8,189 nt of DNA from assembly GCA_037139095.1 (NCBI GenBank), contig JBAXHD010000078.1, forward strand, positions 1-8,189. Direction: 5' to 3'. The DNA is from WLMZ01 sp037139095 (GTDB taxonomy: Bacteria; Actinomycetota; Acidimicrobiia; Acidimicrobiales; Ilumatobacteraceae). A model generated the notes under the pieces. It ran no database searches. It saw only the letters and a program-made list of their open reading frames with translations, and was not told where the DNA came from. A program made the translations under genes and the position numbers. This document shows positions 5,756-8,189 of the stretch, one piece after another. Each line of letters begins with the position of its first letter. The stretch's first letter is position 1.

Positions 5756-8189
5756 ATGCCGAGATTGGTTGTATCGGGGCGCAGTGGTCGGCCAAAGATG
5801 CCGGGTCGAGCTCGCGTGGACCGAGGCCGGGCTTCACGTCTTGCGGTGCTCTCGCTGATCTTGGCCGTGTCGATCACGCCAACGGCGGCCCGCGCAACTC
5901 AGCGCGCCGTGGCATTACCGGCTTCCATCGCAGCGGTGCCGTCAGCGCCAGCCGAAAGTTACGTGGTCGAGTTCACAAGCGCGCGAGGTCGGCGTCAAAC
6001 CGCCGCCGACGAGTCGCTACGTGGCACCGCTGTTGGCGCCGAGTGGGCTGACGCAATCAATGGCTTCGCCGCGAAACTGTCACCCTCCGACGTGCAGCGT
6101 TTGCGTGATGATCCCGAAGTGCTTCGCGTTGAGCGCGATCAGCCAGTAGCGGCCACTACCGCGCAGACCAATCCGCCGTGGGGGCTTGATCGCATCGATC
6201 AACGTTCGCGACCGCTGAACAACACCTATTCGTATTCGAGCACCGGAGCCGGGGTGACGGCATATGTGATCGATACGGGTATCCGCAGCACGCACCAGCA
6301 GTTCGGGGGTCGGGTGGGATCGGGCTACGTGTATCCGGTTTCTCCCATCGATAGTGGCATCGGCAGCGAAGACTGCAATGGCCATGGCACGCATGTGGCC
6401 GGAACAATCGGCGGCTCAACCTTTGGAGTTGCCAAGGCCGTCACGTTAATTCCGGTGCGTGTGCTCGATTGCTCGGGTAGCGGCACGACAACAAGCGTGA
6501 TCGCGGGCATCAATTGGGTCATCGCGCATCATCCGGCCGGAGCTCCTGCGGTTGCCAACCTGAGTTTGGGCGGCCCAGCGTTTCAAGCCGAAGACGATGC
6601 GATCAACAACCTCATTGCCGATGGCGTCACGGTTGTGGTGGCGGCAGGCAACGCTCAGTCACCGGCGCCGCCCACCGACGCTTGCTTGGATAGCCCAGCG
6701 CGAACGCCAGCCGCAATCACCGTGGGAGCCATCGCCAACACCAGCAACGACTCGGTTGCGTCGTATTCAAACTTTGGCGCTTGTCTCGACCTGTTTGCTC
6801 CAGGCTCGGGGGTGCAGTCTGCCTACTTCACTAGCGATAGCGCGACAGCGCTCATGAGTGGTACCTCGATGGCGTCTCCGCATGTTGCGGGTGTCGTGGC
6901 GCGCATGTTGCAGACTTCGCCGCTCAGTACGCCTGCCCAAATTTGGGCCGAGATCGATGCGGCAACCACAGCAGGTGTAATCACCGGCACGACAGTGGGC
7001 GACCCGAACAAGTTGTTGTTCATGTCGCCGCCGGCATTGCCGAGCGCGCCGCTGTCTGTGTCGGGTGTGGCGGCCAATGCGCGTGTAGCGCTGAGCTGGC
7101 AACCCCCGGCCACCGACGGCGACGCGGCCATTCTTGATTACGTGGTGCAGTACAAGACGGTTGCCGCGCCAAGTTGGTCCACCTTTGCCGATGGTGCGTC
7201 AGCGTCAACCTCAGCCACGGTCGCGGGCTTGGTCAATGGAACCTCGTATGTGTTCCAAATCTCTGCTGTGAACGAAGTTGGCGTGGGTCCCGCCTCGGCG
7301 GTGTCTGGCGCTATCGCGGTTGCCGCAACAGCGCCTTCTGCGCCGCTCGCACTTACCGCCGCGATCGTCGATGTGCATGCTGAACTGTCGTGGACTGCGC
7401 CCACCGACGATGGCGGTTTTCCTATCTCTGGCTACACCGCAACGGCCAGCGGCGACGGTCTCACGTGCACCACCAGTGCAGCGTTGTCCTGTGCCATCGC
7501 AGGCTTGCGGCCAGGCGTTGCATATACCTTCACCGTTGTTGCGCACAACGTTGTAGGCCCGAGCCAGCCGAGCTCGCCGTCGGCCGCGGTTGTTGTGGGG
7601 TCGGGGTACTCGGCGCTCGATCCGGTGCGCATCTTCGATTCGCGGCCGGGCGAGCCGCAGGGTGCCGTTGTAATTGATCAGCAGCGTTACGGCGGGGCCA
7701 ACGTGTTGCGGGTGGCGGTTGCAGGTGTTGGTGGTGTGCCGTCTAGTGGTGCTGGTGCGGTGTCGTTGAACGTGACGGTTGTTGATCCCATCGGTCCGGG
7801 GTTTGTCACGGTGTTTCCGTGTGGTGTGTTGCCGTTGGCGTCGAGTGTGAACTTTGTTGCGGGTGCCACGGTTGCGAACGCGGTGATTGCTCCGGTGTCT
7901 GCTGCGGGCGAGGTGTGTTTCTTCGCGTCGGTCGATGCCTATGTCTTGGCCGATGTAAACGGTTGGTTCGTGGCTGGCGACGGCTTCGCCCCGTTGACGC
8001 CGACTCGAGTATTCGACTCGCGTCCCAGCGAACCGCAGGGGGTTGTGGCCATCGCTCCGCAGCGCTACGGCGGGGCCAACGTGTTGCGCGTTCGAATCGC
8101 TGGAGCGGGTGGGGTGCCAGCCGCCGGTCTGAGCGCGGTGTCGTTGAACGTGACGGTTGTTGATCCCATCGGTCCGGGGTTTGTCACGG
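5756..8189 (+). CDS. Secreted subtilisin-like serine protease (S8, proteinase K type), 3' end outside window
   Basis: An open frame of 811 residues runs off the right edge, so the C-terminus is missing. From ATG 5756 the order is: basic N-region and hydrophobic signal core (LAVLSLILAVSI) ending near TAARA at residue 47; an inhibitor I9 propeptide from SYVVEF (residue 68) to about 129; a peptidase S8 domain of about 140-424; two fibronectin type III domains (about 425-525 and 526-616); then ~126-residue repeats. The catalytic triad is intact: D173 in VIDTGI, H210 in GHGTHVAG and S371 in GTSMASPHVAG. N299 in VVAAGN supplies the oxyanion hole. Four cysteines (EDCNGHG, VLDCSG, DACLDSP, FGACLDLF) sit where aqualysin-type enzymes form two disulfides. 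It is exported, self-processed and probably degrades external protein. ATGs at 5753 and 5798 are alternative starts; 5798 gives a tidier 33-residue signal peptide. Confidence 0.93.
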   Translation, partial: MPRLVVSGRSGRPKMPGRARVDRGRASRLAVLSLILAVSITPTAARATQRAVALPASIAAVPSAPAESYVVEFTSARGRRQTAADESLRGTAVGAEWADAINGFAAKLSPSDVQRLRDDPEVLRVERDQPVAATTAQTNPPWGLDRIDQRSRPLNNTYSYSSTGAGVTAYVIDTGIRSTHQQFGGRVGSGYVYPVSPIDSGIGSEDCNGHGTHVAGTIGGSTFGVAKAVTLIPVRVLDCSGSGTTTSVIAGINWVIAHHPAGAPAVANLSLGGPAFQAEDDAINNLIADGVTVVVAAGNAQSPAPPTDACLDSPARTPAAITVGAIANTSNDSVASYSNFGACLDLFAPGSGVQSAYFTSDSATALMSGTSMASPHVAGVVARMLQTSPLSTPAQIWAEIDAATTAGVITGTTVGDPNKLLFMSPPALPSAPLSVSGVAANARVALSWQPPATDGDAAILDYVVQYKTVAAPSWSTFADGASASTSATVAGLVNGTSYVFQISAVNEVGVGPASAVSGAIAVAATAPSAPLALTAAIVDVHAELSWTAPTDDGGFPISGYTATASGDGLTCTTSAALSCAIAGLRPGVAYTFTVVAHNVVGPSQPSSPSAAVVVGSGYSALDPVRIFDSRPGEPQGAVVIDQQRYGGANVLRVAVAGVGGVPSSGAGAVSLNVTVVDPIGPGFVTVFPCGVLPLASSVNFVAGATVANAVIAPVSAAGEVCFFASVDAYVLADVNGWFVAGDGFAPLTPTRVFDSRPSEPQGVVAIAPQRYGGANVLRVRIAGAGGVPAAGLSAVSLNVTVVDPIGPGFVT
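7604..7981 (+). repeat. First C-terminal 126-residue repeat of the protease
   Basis: The unit is exactly 378 bases (126 codons) and stays in frame. It begins GYSALDPVRIFDSRP and ends in VLADVNGWFVAGD. Inner landmarks are RYGGANVLRV, AVSLNVTVVDP, GFVTVFPCG, ASSVNFVAG, ANAVIAPVSA and EVCFF. Two cysteines could form a disulfide. The pattern suggests a beta-rich extracellular module that I have seen repeated in surface proteins of Acidimicrobiia; its role (cell-wall or polymer attachment) is a guess. Confidence 0.85.
7982..8189 (+). repeat. Second C-terminal repeat of the protease, cut by the window edge
   Basis: It starts GFAPLTPTRVFDSRP, 378 bases after the first unit, and follows the same landmarks until the window ends in GFVT. 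The last 55 bases (8135-8189) are identical to 7757-7811, and 8066-8088 is identical to 7688-7710, while the sequence between them has diverged. At least two units exist; more may follow. Confidence 0.88.

Noticed and set aside
5670..5837. N-terminal extension of the DUF3263 protein to ATG 5837
   Set aside because: It would overlap the signal peptide region of the divergent protease, shows no conserved sequence, and exceeds the usual family length.
6767..7546. Several minus-strand frames within the protease gene (6767-7102, 6823-7131, 7211-7546)
   Set aside because: They lie opposite intact S8 and FN3 domains and have no motif of their own.

Overview
The window looks like chromosomal DNA of a high-GC actinobacterium, most likely from the Acidimicrobiia (Ilumatobacter-like). 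Three things suggest this: a lone GroEL2-type chaperonin with a tail ending in EDF instead of a GGM repeat; a CysO-type sulfur carrier and a DUF3263/LytR_C gene pair, both typical of actinobacteria; and a secreted protease ending in ~126-residue repeats of a kind I associate with Acidimicrobiia surface proteins. The lineage is an inference from remembered family resemblance, not from a search.

Layout, left to right. Positions 1-60 are a G-rich tandem repeat with G-quadruplex potential. Positions 68-100 are a strong intrinsic terminator for groEL, which lies on the minus strand (119-1738). A perfect CIRCE operator (1791-1817) and a probable promoter lie in the gap between groEL and a divergent plus-strand FAD-dependent oxidoreductase (1933-3399). 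That gene runs tail to tail, with a 3-base gap, into a small CysO/MoaD-like carrier (3403-3681, minus). The carrier is divergent from a short glycerate kinase (3754-4740, plus). The kinase stop codon directly abuts the stop codon of a membrane-anchored LytR_C-domain protein (4741-5388, minus). That protein overlaps, by ATGA, the end of an upstream DUF3263 gene (5385 to about 5669, minus). Divergent from this pair is a large secreted proteinase K-like subtilase (from about 5756, plus). It has an I9 propeptide, two fibronectin type III domains and C-terminal repeats, and it runs off the right edge.

The genes do not form one pathway. Strands alternate, and the only operon-like unit is DUF3263-LytR_C. 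Four starts carry a TANNNT hexamer 5-8 bases upstream, which suggests leaderless transcription. groEL instead has a clear Shine-Dalgarno sequence and heat-shock control through CIRCE/HrcA.

Most of the window is ordinary housekeeping and accessory DNA. The points most worth a second look are: the sulfur carrier, whose gene encodes a cysteine right after the terminal diglycine, so the primary product resembles the CysO-cysteine adduct; nucleotide-level homogenisation of the protease's C-terminal repeats; the leaderless-promoter pattern; and the G-quadruplex motif beside the groEL terminator. I did not see a clearly new multi-gene system.
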